From the NCBI GenBank assembly GCA_016928525.1, contig JAFGKO010000386.1, positions 20,075 to 84,074 on the forward strand: 64,000 bases of DNA. The letters run 5' to 3'. Origin of the DNA: Anaerolineales bacterium (lineage in GTDB: Bacteria > Chloroflexota > Anaerolineae > Anaerolineales > Villigracilaceae). The position numbers and the translations under genes were made by a program. Positions 43,227 through 52,761 of this stretch are shown here, piece after piece. Under the pieces are notes generated by a model, which saw nothing but the letters and a program-made list of their open reading frames with translations, did no database searches and was not told where the DNA came from. How positions within the stretch are numbered: the stretch's first letter is position 1; every line of letters starts with the position of its first letter.

Positions 43227-43813
43227 CAACCCTCGCATGGATCGTTATCGGTTTTACCCTGGCGACTTCCGCTGGATTGATTATCATTCGTGACTGGCGG
43301 CTGGAACTGGGCTTGTTGGGCTTGCAATATGTAGGTGTCTTCTGGTTAGCCAATCAGTACTGGCCAATCAGTATGGCAGCTATTAAACTGGTCACTGGCT
43401 GGATGGCAATCGCTATTTTGGGTATAACCCGCCTTAACTTAAAAGATGTGGATGACGATAGTGAACAATTTTGGCCACAAGGACGCCTCTTTCGAATATT
43501 TGCTGCCGGGATTGTCACGTTGATTGTTGTTACCGCTTCTCCTCGCGTGGAAGTAATTATTCCCGGTATCGGGTTGCCGGTCATCTATAGTAGCTTGATT
43601 TTGATCGGATTGGGTATGCTACACCTGGGCATGACAGCCCAACCCTTTCGCGTCATTCTCGGACTATTGACTGTTTTATCCGGATTCGAGGCGTTGTATG
43701 CCGCCCTGGAAAGCTCGATCTTGGTTGCAGCCATGTTGTCCACGGTCAACCTGGGAATGGCTCTGGTTGGCGCTTATCTGCTCAGCGCCCGCACACTTGA
43801 GGAGAACGAATGA
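43223..43813 (+). CDS. Six-helix membrane subunit of the antiporter-like module (HyfE/NuoK-like?)
   Basis: A 196-residue membrane protein with hydrophobic segments at about residues 3-18, 28-44, 46-62, 88-104, 112-130, 137-157 and 162-182. Length and position between two antiporter-like subunits suggest a HyfE or NuoK/MnhC-type component, but no signature confirms it. The start MTTLAWIVIGF at 43223 is chosen (ATGA overlap with the previous gene); an in-frame ATG at 43163 lies inside it. It overlaps the third gene by 4 bases. Confidence 0.7.
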   Translation: MTTLAWIVIGFTLATSAGLIIIRDWRLELGLLGLQYVGVFWLANQYWPISMAAIKLVTGWMAIAILGITRLNLKDVDDDSEQFWPQGRLFRIFAAGIVTLIVVTASPRVEVIIPGIGLPVIYSSLILIGLGMLHLGMTAQPFRVILGLLTVLSGFEALYAALESSILVAAMLSTVNLGMALVGAYLLSARTLEENE

Positions 43814-45207
43814 GCGCCCCACTCATATGGATTATCCTCCCGGCAGCCCTGGCCATCCCTGCCATGCTCATCAACCACCAGCGCATTCTATCCGTTTTGG
43901 GTGGAAGCCTGGCAATGCTGCTGGCGCTGCTTGCGTTGATCATTCCTATCGATCAGGCGTTCCAGATTGGCAATTTCTCCTTTAAAATAGCTCCGGCCAT
44001 TGAAATTCTAGGGCGCAGGCTGATCCTGGTCCCGGCCGACGGCCCTCTATTAGCGATCTTTTACGGATTGGTAGCCATGTGGTTCTTTGGCGGCGAGGTA
44101 ACCGGCACAGCCCATCGCCTGGTTCCTCTTGGGTTTATAGTTGCAGCTTTGCTGGTCGCTTCGATAGCTGTAGAACCATTTTTATATGCGGCCATCCTGA
44201 TCGAGATAGCCGTCCTGTTAGCAGTCCCTCTTTTGTTACCCATTAATCAGGCTCCGGGTCCAGGTGTAGTGCGCTTTTTGATCTACCAAACTCTCGGGAT
44301 GCCCTTTATCCTGTTTGCGGGTTGGTTCTTAGCTGGGGTAGAAGCCAGCCCTGGTGACCTGGAGTTGGCAGTCCAATCTGCCACAATTCTGGGACTTGGA
44401 TTCGCATTTTTACTGGCCGTATTCCCACTATACACATGGTTACCAATGCTGGCAGAGGAAGTTTCGCCGTACATACTCGGGTTCTTGTTCTGGGTATTAC
44501 CTACCATCACAATTATTTTTGGAATGGGCTTTCTGGACCGGTACGCCTGGTTGCGAACTTCCGAGCAACTGGGCCAAATTTTGTCGTTGAGCGGTTTATT
44601 GATGATCGTCACAGGCGGTTTATTTTCAGCTTTTCAACGACATCTTAGTCGGCAAATGGCCTATGCCGTAATCGCTGAAACAGGCTTCAGCCTGTTGGCG
44701 CTTAGCCTGCCAGCTGATAAAGCAGTGGAGACTGTCTTTTTGCTCATCATTCCCCGCTCGCTGGCATTGCTCGTCTGGGCTATGTCGCTCACCCAGATGA
44801 AAGAAAAAGTCAATCCATTGCGATTCAGGTTTGTCCAGGGACTGGCACATATTCACCCAATTACCGCAGCCGGACTGATCCTCGCACATTTCTCAGTTGC
44901 GGGCTTCCCACTTCTAGCCGGATTTCCGATCCGACTGGCCCTATGGGAGGGATTGGCAAGCCAATCGTTAGGAGCAGCATTCTGGTTCCTAGTTGGTGTC
45001 CTGGGATTGCTGACCGGCGCGACCCGCACGTTGGCAGTGCTGGTGATGGCCCCACAGGGAACCGGTTGGGAATTACAGGAACGCTGGGGATCGGGTATCA
45101 TGATCGGGCTTGGCGTGATCGGTTTATTCATCCTGGGTATTTTCCCGCAGATTTTCCGCCCAATCATGGCAAACTTGCCTGCAATGTTTGAGCATCTTGG
45201 CAAGTAG
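43810..45207 (+). CDS. Antiporter-like (NuoN/MrpD type) membrane subunit, third of three
   Basis: A 465-residue membrane protein with about 12-14 helices. FLYAAILIEIAVLLAVPLL holds Glu132 at the position of the conserved TM5 glutamate. In GFAFLLAVFPLYTWLP the TM7 lysine of the family is Leu201 and the His is Tyr208, so a key proton-path residue is missing. HPITAAGLILAHFSVAGFPLLAGFP resembles the C-terminal broken-helix region of such subunits. It follows the HyfE-like gene by a 4-base overlap. Role unknown; see findings. Confidence 0.75.
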   Translation: MSAPLIWIILPAALAIPAMLINHQRILSVLGGSLAMLLALLALIIPIDQAFQIGNFSFKIAPAIEILGRRLILVPADGPLLAIFYGLVAMWFFGGEVTGTAHRLVPLGFIVAALLVASIAVEPFLYAAILIEIAVLLAVPLLLPINQAPGPGVVRFLIYQTLGMPFILFAGWFLAGVEASPGDLELAVQSATILGLGFAFLLAVFPLYTWLPMLAEEVSPYILGFLFWVLPTITIIFGMGFLDRYAWLRTSEQLGQILSLSGLLMIVTGGLFSAFQRHLSRQMAYAVIAETGFSLLALSLPADKAVETVFLLIIPRSLALLVWAMSLTQMKEKVNPLRFRFVQGLAHIHPITAAGLILAHFSVAGFPLLAGFPIRLALWEGLASQSLGAAFWFLVGVLGLLTGATRTLAVLVMAPQGTGWELQERWGSGIMIGLGVIGLFILGIFPQIFRPIMANLPAMFEHLGK

Positions 45208-45215
45208 ACTATAAT
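45188..45215 (+). promoter_or_regulatory. Predicted promoter for the coiled-coil/selB pair
   Basis: TTGAGC (45188-45193), a 16-base spacer and TATAAT (45210-45215). It overlaps the end of the preceding gene; GGAGG lies before the ATG at 45255. Confidence 0.5.
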
Positions 45216-45254
45216 CGCAAATTATGCCCCCTATCCAATTCTCTGGAGGCCTGC

Positions 45255-46442
45255 ATGGAATTTGAACAAATCGTCAAACGGCTGGAATGGCTGGACGAGG
45301 AACATCGTAAAGATAAAGCAGCGTTGAGCGCGCTCGAAGAGCGTATCGCGTCCTATAGTGGCGATTTCAGCACATTGACCAAACAAATCAAAGATTTGAA
45401 CAAAAAGGTGTCCGAAATCGAATCGATCCCCGCGCGCTTGAACCAGTTTGATGAAATTGTATCCAAACAGCGTTCGGATATGAATAAAGCGCTTGAGGAT
45501 TTGGAAAAGAAGCACCAACGCCGTGAAAGGGACAGGCTCAAGCGGCACCAGGCAGACCTGGAAGAGATCAACAAATCACTGCCCAAGCTGGACCAATCTA
45601 AAGACATTGCAGAACTCAAGAAGTTGATCAAACAGCGTGCAGATGAAGACATCAAGCTGAATATCGCCATCACAGAGATCAAACCGAAAATCGATGAAGC
45701 TACCCGAAAAAGCGAGGATGTGGCCACATCCAATAAACTTCTCGAAGAAAGTCGTCGGCAGGATATTAAACGTGTAGCCGACTTGCAAGGCGAGATTACC
45801 GCTATCCGTAAACGAGTGGATGAATTCCGCCAGAAGACGGAATTGCAAAGTGATAGTTTGCGGAATATCGAAAATCGTTTTACAGAGTTGATTGTCTCGG
45901 AATCAGATCGCAAAAAGGCGCAGGCTGCATTCATCGAACAGCAATCCCTTGCTCAGGTAGGACGTGACCGGGTTTATAAAGAATGGCTTGAAAAGGTCGA
46001 AACCTTTAAACAACAAACTGAAACCCTTGATTCCCAAACCCAGGCCCTGGATGAGACCCTGCGCGCTGCCAAACGCGCCCAGGAAACTTACCTTGAACTG
46101 AACCAGAAACTCGAACGACGTATCAACGAAATTACGGAAATGCAACGCCTGGGCGAAGAACGCTTGCGTCAGGAATGGGTTACCTTCAAAGCCGAGGACC
46201 AGAAACGCTGGACAAGCTATACCCTGTCTTCTGAAGAGGCTACGCGCGACATTCGCAAGGTTGTTGACAAATACGAAGAACGCATCACAGCCATCGATGA
46301 TGCCAACCAGACCATTCAGGACCAACTCCACCAAACCACGGATGCGACCGAGCAACAACTCCAGGAACTTATGAACGTCTTCCATCAATGGTTGACCGCA
46401 TACGAGCGCATCATGGGCCACGTTCGCAAAACCCCGAAATAA
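45255..46442 (+). CDS. Long coiled-coil protein of unknown function
   Basis: A 395-residue protein made almost wholly of charged heptads: KRLEWLDEEHRKDKAALSALEERI, then repeated QIKDLNKKVSEIES, KALEDLEKKHQRRERDRLKRHQADLEEIN, and on to DQLHQTTDATEQQLQELMNVFHQWLTAYERIMGHVRK. No catalytic domain or membrane segment. It may form filaments or scaffold. The gene is 3 bases from selB and has a good ribosome site (GGAGG). Function unknown. Confidence 0.75.
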   Translation: MEFEQIVKRLEWLDEEHRKDKAALSALEERIASYSGDFSTLTKQIKDLNKKVSEIESIPARLNQFDEIVSKQRSDMNKALEDLEKKHQRRERDRLKRHQADLEEINKSLPKLDQSKDIAELKKLIKQRADEDIKLNIAITEIKPKIDEATRKSEDVATSNKLLEESRRQDIKRVADLQGEITAIRKRVDEFRQKTELQSDSLRNIENRFTELIVSESDRKKAQAAFIEQQSLAQVGRDRVYKEWLEKVETFKQQTETLDSQTQALDETLRAAKRAQETYLELNQKLERRINEITEMQRLGEERLRQEWVTFKAEDQKRWTSYTLSSEEATRDIRKVVDKYEERITAIDDANQTIQDQLHQTTDATEQQLQELMNVFHQWLTAYERIMGHVRKTPK

Positions 46443-46445
46443 ATC

Positions 46446-48341
46446 ATGCATGTTATTGGCACCGCTGGTCATGTCGACCACGGCAAATCCACTCTCATAG
46501 CCGCGCTCACAGGCACTCATCCCGACCGCCTGAAAGAGGAGCAGGAGCGCGAGATGACTATCGAACTTGGCTTCGGTTGGCTTACACTGCCCGACGGCGA
46601 GGAAATCGGCATTGTGGATGTGCCTGGCCACCGTGACTTCATCGAGAACATGCTGGCTGGCATCGCCGGCATCGACGCCGCCCTGCTGGTCATCGCTGCT
46701 GACGAAGGCGTTATGCCTCAGACAAAGGAGCACCTCGCTATCCTGGATTTGCTCCAAATCCCGGCAGGGCTGGTCGCCTTGACCAAGACCGACCTCGCTC
46801 CTGACCCGGAATGGCTTGCCCTCGTTGAAACAGACATCCGCGCCACTCTGACCGGCACCGTTATGGCTGGCGCCCCCATCATCCGCGTTTCCGCCAGGGC
46901 CAAAACCGGCCTGGACGAATTGCTCTCCACCCTGACGCAAATTCTGGGTGAAAAAACTGCCCGTCTCGACCTGGGTCGTCCGCGCTTACCGATCGATCGC
47001 GTCTTCAGCATGCCCGGCTTCGGGACAGTCGTCACCGGCACGCTCAGTGATGGGCACCTCGCCCTTGGCGATGAAGTCATAGTCCTGCCTTCCGGCCACA
47101 AGGGACGTGTGCGCGGATTGCAAACTCACAAGAAAAAGGAAGAACGCGCTGTCCCTGGGTCGCGCACTGCCGTTAATATCTCCGGGATCGCCGTGGAACA
47201 GGTCATGCGTGGAGAAGTCGTCACCCAGCCGGGACAATACCAGCCCACCCGCCGCGTGGACGCGCGCATCCGCCTGCTGAAAGATATCAGCCAGCCGCTC
47301 AAGCATGCCACAGAAGTCAAGGTGTTCGTGGGCGCAACAGAGACGATGGCCGCCCTGCGCCTGCTCGGCACAGAAGCGCTCAAACCTGGTGAAGAAGGTT
47401 GGGTTCAACTCGAACTGCGCGATCCGATTGTTGCCGTGCGGGGTGATCGCTATATCCTGCGTCGCCCTTCGCCCGGTGAAACCCTTGGCGGCGGTGTCAT
47501 CATCGACCACCAGCCCAAAGGTCGCCATAAACGTTTCGACGAGAAAGTGCTCAAATCATTGGCTGCGCTGGCGGCCGGCTCTCCTGCTGATATTTTGCTG
47601 GAGGCTGCGCTGGCGCTCAACGCCGCGCCCATGAAAGAGTTGACCTCGCGCTCACGCCTTGAAGCCGAACCGGCGGAAGACGCATTAAAGGAAAACTTGG
47701 AAAACAGCCAACTCCTGCAACTGGAAGATGGCAATTTGACCATCACCAGCGACCTGCTGGTGATTGCCGCACCACACTGGAACGTCTTAAGAGACAAAGC
47801 TGTGCAAATGGTACAGGCTTATCACAAGAATTTCCCCCTACGCCGCGGTATCCCGCGTGAGGAACTTAAAAGTAGACTCAAGCTCCAGCCGCGCGTCTTC
47901 AACGCGCTGGTCAAAAAGCTAGTCGCTGAAAATACAATCGTCGAAGCAGCTAATGCGCTGGCAATCCCCGGGCACGAGATCACCTTCGACAGCGGCCAGC
48001 AGGCCAAAGTCCAGGGGTTGATGCGGCGTTTTGCACAGAATCCGTACAGCCCGCCCTCCGTCAAGGAATGTCAGGCTGAAGTCGGCGAGGAGATCCTCAA
48101 CGCGCTGGTCGAACTTGGGCAGTTGAAGCAGCTCACACCTGATGTCATCTTTCGAACGGAAGACTATGATCAGATGGTCGCCAAGGTGCGCGCTTTCATC
48201 GGTGAGAAAGGCCAGATGACCGTGGCCGACGCCCGCGACCTGTTCGATTCCAGCCGCAAGTATATGCTGGCACTGCTGGAGCACCTGGACGCCACTAGCG
48301 TGACGATCCGGGATGGGGATTTTCGAAAGTTGAGAAAGTGA
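46446..48341 (+). CDS. selB: Selenocysteine-specific elongation factor SelB
   Basis: Carries selenocysteyl-tRNA to UGA codons marked by a SECIS hairpin. 631 residues, normal. GTPase motifs: GHVDHGKST (residues 8-16), DVPGH (58-62), TKTD (113-116). The C-terminal part (from about residue 380) consists of winged-helix domains that bind the SECIS RNA. The elongation-factor domain is EF-Tu-like with the longer SelB insertion pattern. selA, selC and selD are not seen in the window, so they lie elsewhere. The ATG lies 3 bases after the coiled-coil gene stop. Confidence 0.96.
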   Translation: MHVIGTAGHVDHGKSTLIAALTGTHPDRLKEEQEREMTIELGFGWLTLPDGEEIGIVDVPGHRDFIENMLAGIAGIDAALLVIAADEGVMPQTKEHLAILDLLQIPAGLVALTKTDLAPDPEWLALVETDIRATLTGTVMAGAPIIRVSARAKTGLDELLSTLTQILGEKTARLDLGRPRLPIDRVFSMPGFGTVVTGTLSDGHLALGDEVIVLPSGHKGRVRGLQTHKKKEERAVPGSRTAVNISGIAVEQVMRGEVVTQPGQYQPTRRVDARIRLLKDISQPLKHATEVKVFVGATETMAALRLLGTEALKPGEEGWVQLELRDPIVAVRGDRYILRRPSPGETLGGGVIIDHQPKGRHKRFDEKVLKSLAALAAGSPADILLEAALALNAAPMKELTSRSRLEAEPAEDALKENLENSQLLQLEDGNLTITSDLLVIAAPHWNVLRDKAVQMVQAYHKNFPLRRGIPREELKSRLKLQPRVFNALVKKLVAENTIVEAANALAIPGHEITFDSGQQAKVQGLMRRFAQNPYSPPSVKECQAEVGEEILNALVELGQLKQLTPDVIFRTEDYDQMVAKVRAFIGEKGQMTVADARDLFDSSRKYMLALLEHLDATSVTIRDGDFRKLRK

Positions 48342-48406
48342 ACCGCGAAGTAGCGAAGAAACGAAGCTTCTTAGAAAAAAGAAATGACCTTCGTGCGCTT
48401 CGCGTC
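48340..48406. repeat. AACCGCGAAG-type repeat after selB
   Basis: Begins in the last codon of selB (AAGTGA) and ends with CTTCGTGCGCTTCGCGTCC. The arms CGCGAAG / CTTCGCG are opposed. Single copy here, but the pattern is a known style of dispersed repeat. Confidence 0.5.
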
Positions 48407-48452
48407 CAGGTGCCCGGAACGGGTATCGCGGCAAAAAGAAACGGAGAAAATC

Positions 48453-49121
48453 ATGTGTGGACGTTTTACTTTAACGGTCGACCCTGCAGAATTACAGGAT
48501 GCATTTACCGGCTACGATTTCCCAGCGCAATTTGCGCCGCGCTTCAACATCGCCCCCACCCAGCCCGTGCTGGCTATCCCCAACGACGGGAGTAACCGTG
48601 CCGATTTCTTTGTCTGGGGGCTGATTCCTTACTGGGCCAAGGACCCATCCATCGGCAATCGTCTGATCAACGCGCGCGGCGAAACGCTGGCCGAAAAACC
48701 GTCCTTTCGCGGCAGCTACAAATATAAGCGCTGCCTGATCCTGGCAGACGGTTTTTACGAATGGAAAGCCCAGCCCGGGACGAAGGTCAAGGTGCCGCAT
48801 TTCATCCACATGAAGGGCCGCCAGCCGTTTGCCTTCGCTGGACTGTGGGACGAATGGCATAGCCCAGACGGCTCGCAGATCCGTTCGTGCACAATCGTGA
48901 CCACCGAACCTAATGAACTGATGGCGCCGATCCACAACCGTATGCCGGTTATATTAGCGCCTGATGCTTACGCGCAATGGATAGACCCGGCGGTGCGGAC
49001 TCCCGAAAGCCTGCAACCCCTGATCAGACCCTATCCCGCCGAAGAGATGGCTGCGCATCCCGTTTCGACGTTGGTCAATAATCCCAAGAACGATCATGCT
49101 GAGTGCGTAGTGCCTGCTTAA
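48453..49121 (+). CDS. yedK: SRAP domain protein (YedK/HMCES-like)
   Basis: A 222-residue SOS response-associated peptidase-type protein. Cys2, exposed after Met removal in MCGRFTLT, forms the thiazolidine link to abasic sites in single-stranded DNA; ADGFYEWK and the late NNPKNDHAEC are the other family regions, with the Asn, Glu and His of the active site. The start at 48453 is chosen because the Cys must be second and GGAGAAAATC precedes it. Protects abasic DNA in replication forks. Confidence 0.93.
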   Translation: MCGRFTLTVDPAELQDAFTGYDFPAQFAPRFNIAPTQPVLAIPNDGSNRADFFVWGLIPYWAKDPSIGNRLINARGETLAEKPSFRGSYKYKRCLILADGFYEWKAQPGTKVKVPHFIHMKGRQPFAFAGLWDEWHSPDGSQIRSCTIVTTEPNELMAPIHNRMPVILAPDAYAQWIDPAVRTPESLQPLIRPYPAEEMAAHPVSTLVNNPKNDHAECVVPA

Positions 49122-49203
49122 ACGGAGTCCGACGTTTCCAACATTGGACGCAAAGTCAGGCTCTTTACAGGATACTTTGCGAAGACCTTGCACTCCAATA
49201 AAC

Positions 49204-50466
49204 ATGAATAGATTCCAGCGCTCCTTCGCCAACCATTTCCCCGCACTGACTTCCCGCGATTACGCTATCTTCTGGGTGGGACAATTCCTGTCTGTGATCG
49301 GCACATGGATGCAAAACACAACCCTGCCGTATGTGGCCTACCAGATTACCGGCAGTTCGCTCGACCTGGGACTGATCGGCTTTGCCACTACGCTGCCCAT
49401 GCTGTTTATAACCCTGCCCGCCGGAGTCATCGTCGAGCACCTGGACAAGCGCAAGACGGTGATCGCTATGCAATCCGTGATGATGCTTCAGGCTTTCATC
49501 CTGGCAGCTTTGACCTTTAGCGGCCACCTCCAGGTCTGGCACATCACCGTGCTGGCTTTCGTGCTCGGGTCAGCCAGCGCCATCGAGATCACCGCTCGCC
49601 AGGCGATGCTGATCGAACTGGCAGGCCGGGAAGCGCTTCCCAATGCCATTGCCGTGCAAACCATGGCTTTCAACCTGGGACGTGTGATCGGCCCGACCAT
49701 AGCAGCCGCCTTGTTGACAATAAACAATGGCGCCGGGAAGGTTTTCCTGTCGAATGGGATCAGTTATATCTTCGTGATCGGGGGGCTCTTTTTTGTGCGC
49801 ACCAGATACCAGGTCCAGAGAGAAGCGACGGGGACTCGAAGCTTGAGAGCAGAATTCGGGGAGGGACAGCGCTATATCCGCCAAAATCCGCTCGTCAGTC
49901 AAATCATCATTATGATGGCGGTTGTTGGTTTCTTCGGGTTTCCCCTGCTACAACAGATCCCCGCCGTGGCAAAGGATGTGCTGGCGCAGGCCACAGACAC
50001 CGAGCAGATCGTGGCAGCCCGCAACAGCGCTTTGTACACTTTCCAGGGAATTGGCGCGCTGGTGGCGGCATTTTCTATTGCGTTCTTCACGTCGTTCAAG
50101 AAAAAGGGCGTCTGGCTGACATTTGGGCAGTATATCTTTGTGCTGGCTGTGATGGCGCTATCGTTCATGCGCACAGCCATGCCAGCCTATATCCTGCTGA
50201 TGTTGATCGGCTGGGGCACAGTCACACAACTGGCGATTATGAACGTTCTCATTCAAGTGCAGGTGCCAAACGGCCTGCGCGGACGGGTGTTTAGCACCTA
50301 TCTGTGGGCCATCCAAGGTGTAGCGCCCTTTGGCAGCCTGTTGATCGGTTGGTGGGCGCAGACCTGGGGTGTTCCGAGCACCCTGCTGGCCTGCGGGATC
50401 GTCATCCTGGCAATTTTGAGTGGTATGCATTTTTCGACCCCGGAGATACGCAAATCGGAGGCTTAA
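49204..50466 (+). CDS. MFS transporter (EntS-like)
   Basis: A 420-residue major facilitator with 12 helices. The N-terminal half has the motif LPAGVIVEHLDKRKTVIAMQ, corresponding to the family loop (GxxxDRxGRR-like) of EntS-type exporters, and the amino-terminal sequence RDYAIFWVGQFLSVIGTWMQNTTLPYVAYQITGS is typical of that group. It should export a small molecule with proton antiport. The ATG at 49204 is preferred; a TTG at 49144 would add twenty residues. Substrate unknown. Confidence 0.9.
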   Translation: MNRFQRSFANHFPALTSRDYAIFWVGQFLSVIGTWMQNTTLPYVAYQITGSSLDLGLIGFATTLPMLFITLPAGVIVEHLDKRKTVIAMQSVMMLQAFILAALTFSGHLQVWHITVLAFVLGSASAIEITARQAMLIELAGREALPNAIAVQTMAFNLGRVIGPTIAAALLTINNGAGKVFLSNGISYIFVIGGLFFVRTRYQVQREATGTRSLRAEFGEGQRYIRQNPLVSQIIIMMAVVGFFGFPLLQQIPAVAKDVLAQATDTEQIVAARNSALYTFQGIGALVAAFSIAFFTSFKKKGVWLTFGQYIFVLAVMALSFMRTAMPAYILLMLIGWGTVTQLAIMNVLIQVQVPNGLRGRVFSTYLWAIQGVAPFGSLLIGWWAQTWGVPSTLLACGIVILAILSGMHFSTPEIRKSEA

Positions 50467-50549
50467 CGCAGGATTAGCGTTTAGTGAGGCAGCTTGACGG
50501 GGGTTTTTACCCCTGTTATGATGCTCAAACAACGGAGAACGTGATTAGA

Positions 50550-51761
50550 ATGAACAACGAATTCCGGGAAGACCCATCTGTCTCTTTGGGGAATGCAAAA
50601 GAGACCGGGGAAGTCTCCATCACTGAGAAAAAAGAAAAAGGCGTCCTCTCCCGCTGGATAGAAGCGTTGCTTCAAATGGGATTGGGCGAGTCTATGTTGC
50701 GTGTGGGCACCAGCGTGCTTTCGCTGGTCGTCATTGCAGTTGTCCTCTGGTTAGCACAAGTGTTTTTCAATCAGGCGCCCGATGCGCAAGTCGGAGCTGT
50801 AGCCGCCCAAGGTCCCACTCCTACACCTGCTGTTGCGATGGAAGAAGTTGTCCCCGTTGCTGTGGATGTCGATTATGAAGGCATTCCCCGCATGGCGCAA
50901 CCATTTACAACCATTCCATCACGTCCGCGTCAGGAGATTACCACGTACACAGTTCAGGAAGGTGACACGATTTTCGGCATCTCGGAAAAATTTGGCTTGG
51001 ACCCGGAAACCATCCTGTGGGGTAATTATGCTATCCTACAAGACAATCCTCATGCCTTGCAGCCGGGTCAAGACCTGAACATCCTGCCCGTCAACGGCAC
51101 ATACTATGAGTGGCAGGATGGCGATGGTTTGAACGGCGTCTCCAGCTTTTTCGGCGTAACCCCGGAAGATATCATCAACTTCCCCGGCAATAACCTAGAC
51201 CCGGCAACCATAGGCGATTACGTCCGCCCAAACATCGCGCCGGGCACCATGCTCATCGTCCCTGGTGGCAGGCGCGAGTTCGTCTCTTGGAGCGCGCCGC
51301 TGGGCGTCACCCGCGAAGATCCCGCGTTGGCGCGCGTGCTCGGCCCTGGGGCTTGTGACCCCATCTCAGGCGGCGCGGTCGGGTATGGCAATTTCGTCTT
51401 CCCAACCAACAAGCATTTTCTCTCTGGGTTTGACTACTCGCCTAAATCCAATCATTGGGGAATCGACTTGGCGGGGTCTGAAGGCGAAGGCGTTTATGCC
51501 ACGGATGCGGGTGTAATCGTTTATTCGGGCTGGAACAATTACGGTTACGGTAATATGGTCATGATCGATCATGGCAACGGCTTTCAATCGCTCTACGCCC
51601 ACCTGAGCGACATCTATCGCTTCTGCGGCCAAAGCGTGGGACAGGGTGAGGGCATCGGCGCAATTGGCAGTACCGGCCGGTCATCGGGTGCGCACCTGCA
51701 TTTCGAGATCATGACCGCGACCTACAAGATCAACCCCTGGGATGTGTTGCCACCGCCGTAG
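50550..51761 (+). CDS. Membrane-anchored M23 peptidase with LysM domains
   Basis: A 403-residue cell-wall enzyme. After an acidic cytoplasmic N-terminus comes one membrane helix (VLSLVVIAVVLWLAQVFF), a low-complexity linker, LysM at TYTVQEGDTIFGISEKFGLDPETILWGN, a second LysM-like repeat (YYEWQDGDGLNGVSSFFGVTPEDI), then M23 with HWGIDLAG, YAHL and GAHLHFEIM (zinc ligands His, Asp, His). Probably an endopeptidase that cuts peptidoglycan, or an activator of amidases. The start at 50550 is uncertain: a GTG three codons before is closer to GGAG. Confidence 0.92.
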   Translation: MNNEFREDPSVSLGNAKETGEVSITEKKEKGVLSRWIEALLQMGLGESMLRVGTSVLSLVVIAVVLWLAQVFFNQAPDAQVGAVAAQGPTPTPAVAMEEVVPVAVDVDYEGIPRMAQPFTTIPSRPRQEITTYTVQEGDTIFGISEKFGLDPETILWGNYAILQDNPHALQPGQDLNILPVNGTYYEWQDGDGLNGVSSFFGVTPEDIINFPGNNLDPATIGDYVRPNIAPGTMLIVPGGRREFVSWSAPLGVTREDPALARVLGPGACDPISGGAVGYGNFVFPTNKHFLSGFDYSPKSNHWGIDLAGSEGEGVYATDAGVIVYSGWNNYGYGNMVMIDHGNGFQSLYAHLSDIYRFCGQSVGQGEGIGAIGSTGRSSGAHLHFEIMTATYKINPWDVLPPP

Positions 51762-51852
51762 GCGTTGACCCGTTATCCAGTTCTTTTTTTATTCCGTTGA
51801 CTCCTTTGGAAGATCAACGGGATAACCGCTTAACGGCAAAACGGATAAACGT

Positions 51853-52761
51853 TTATCGCGCCAACGACAAAAACACATCTTCCAAGGTTGGCTCGGCGCG
51901 TTCCACGGATTTCACTTCAATCCCCTTTTCCTGCAAAGCTTTCTGTAACTGCTTTGCTGTCAGGCCTTGCTCAGTGATGGCGCGCAATTGGTCACCGGCC
52001 ATGCCGGCCTGCAAAACTCCGTCCAACGTGGGCAAAGTATCCAAGGCGGTCTGTAACGGTAAGGCAGTCACCTGCCAAACTTCCCCTGCCAGCACGTTCT
52101 TCTTCAAGTTGCCGGGTGTATCCATGGCCAGCAATTTGCCTGCGCGCATGATACCCACGCGCTCACAGTACTCAGCCTCGTCCATGTAATGGGTAGTGAC
52201 GAAAACGGTCACGCCTTCGGAAGCCAGGTCGTAGATCAAATCCCAGAAGGCGCGGCGGGCGGTCGGGTCAACGCCGGAGGTGGGCTCGTCCAAAAACAGA
52301 AGTTTCGGCTGGTGGACTAATGCAATGCCCAACGCCAGTCGCTGCCGCCAACCAGCCGAGAGCGATTCCGTCAGCGTGGATTCGTGTTCGACCAGGCCAA
52401 GCAGGCCCAGGGTCGCTTCGATGCGCCCTTTGTCCGTAATCCCGTAGACACCGCCGTAAAATTCCATATTCTCCCAAACGGTCAAATCATCGTACAACGC
52501 AAACTTCTGCGACATGTAGCCAGCCCGTGCGCGCACTTCTTCCGATTGGCGGAATGCGTCAAAACCCAGCACGGTCGCGTGACCATTGGAGGGTTCCAGC
52601 AAACCCAACAGCATACGAATGGTGGTGGTCTTGCCCGAACCGTTCGGGCCAAGATAGCCGACCACCTCGCCAGGATTGACCTGGAATGAAACATGGTCAA
52701 CGGCAACGAAATCACCAAATTTGCGTGTGAGACCCTCGGTGATGACGACGGGCTCAGTCAT
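51853..52761 (-). CDS. ABC transporter ATP-binding protein (second ATPase of the exporter)
   Basis: A 302-residue ATPase. Walker A GPNGSGKT, signature LSAGWRQRLALG, Walker B LLFLDEPTSGVDP. The C-terminal extension after the ATPase core is the DrrA/YhfF-type regulatory part. The ATG at 52761 is chosen (GGAGGG just upstream); it overlaps the first ATPase by 8 bases. The operon thus has two separate ATPases that in other bacteria are fused in one protein (YbhF). Confidence 0.93.
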   Translation of the reverse strand: MTEPVVITEGLTRKFGDFVAVDHVSFQVNPGEVVGYLGPNGSGKTTTIRMLLGLLEPSNGHATVLGFDAFRQSEEVRARAGYMSQKFALYDDLTVWENMEFYGGVYGITDKGRIEATLGLLGLVEHESTLTESLSAGWRQRLALGIALVHQPKLLFLDEPTSGVDPTARRAFWDLIYDLASEGVTVFVTTHYMDEAEYCERVGIMRAGKLLAMDTPGNLKKNVLAGEVWQVTALPLQTALDTLPTLDGVLQAGMAGDQLRAITEQGLTAKQLQKALQEKGIEVKSVERAEPTLEDVFLSLAR

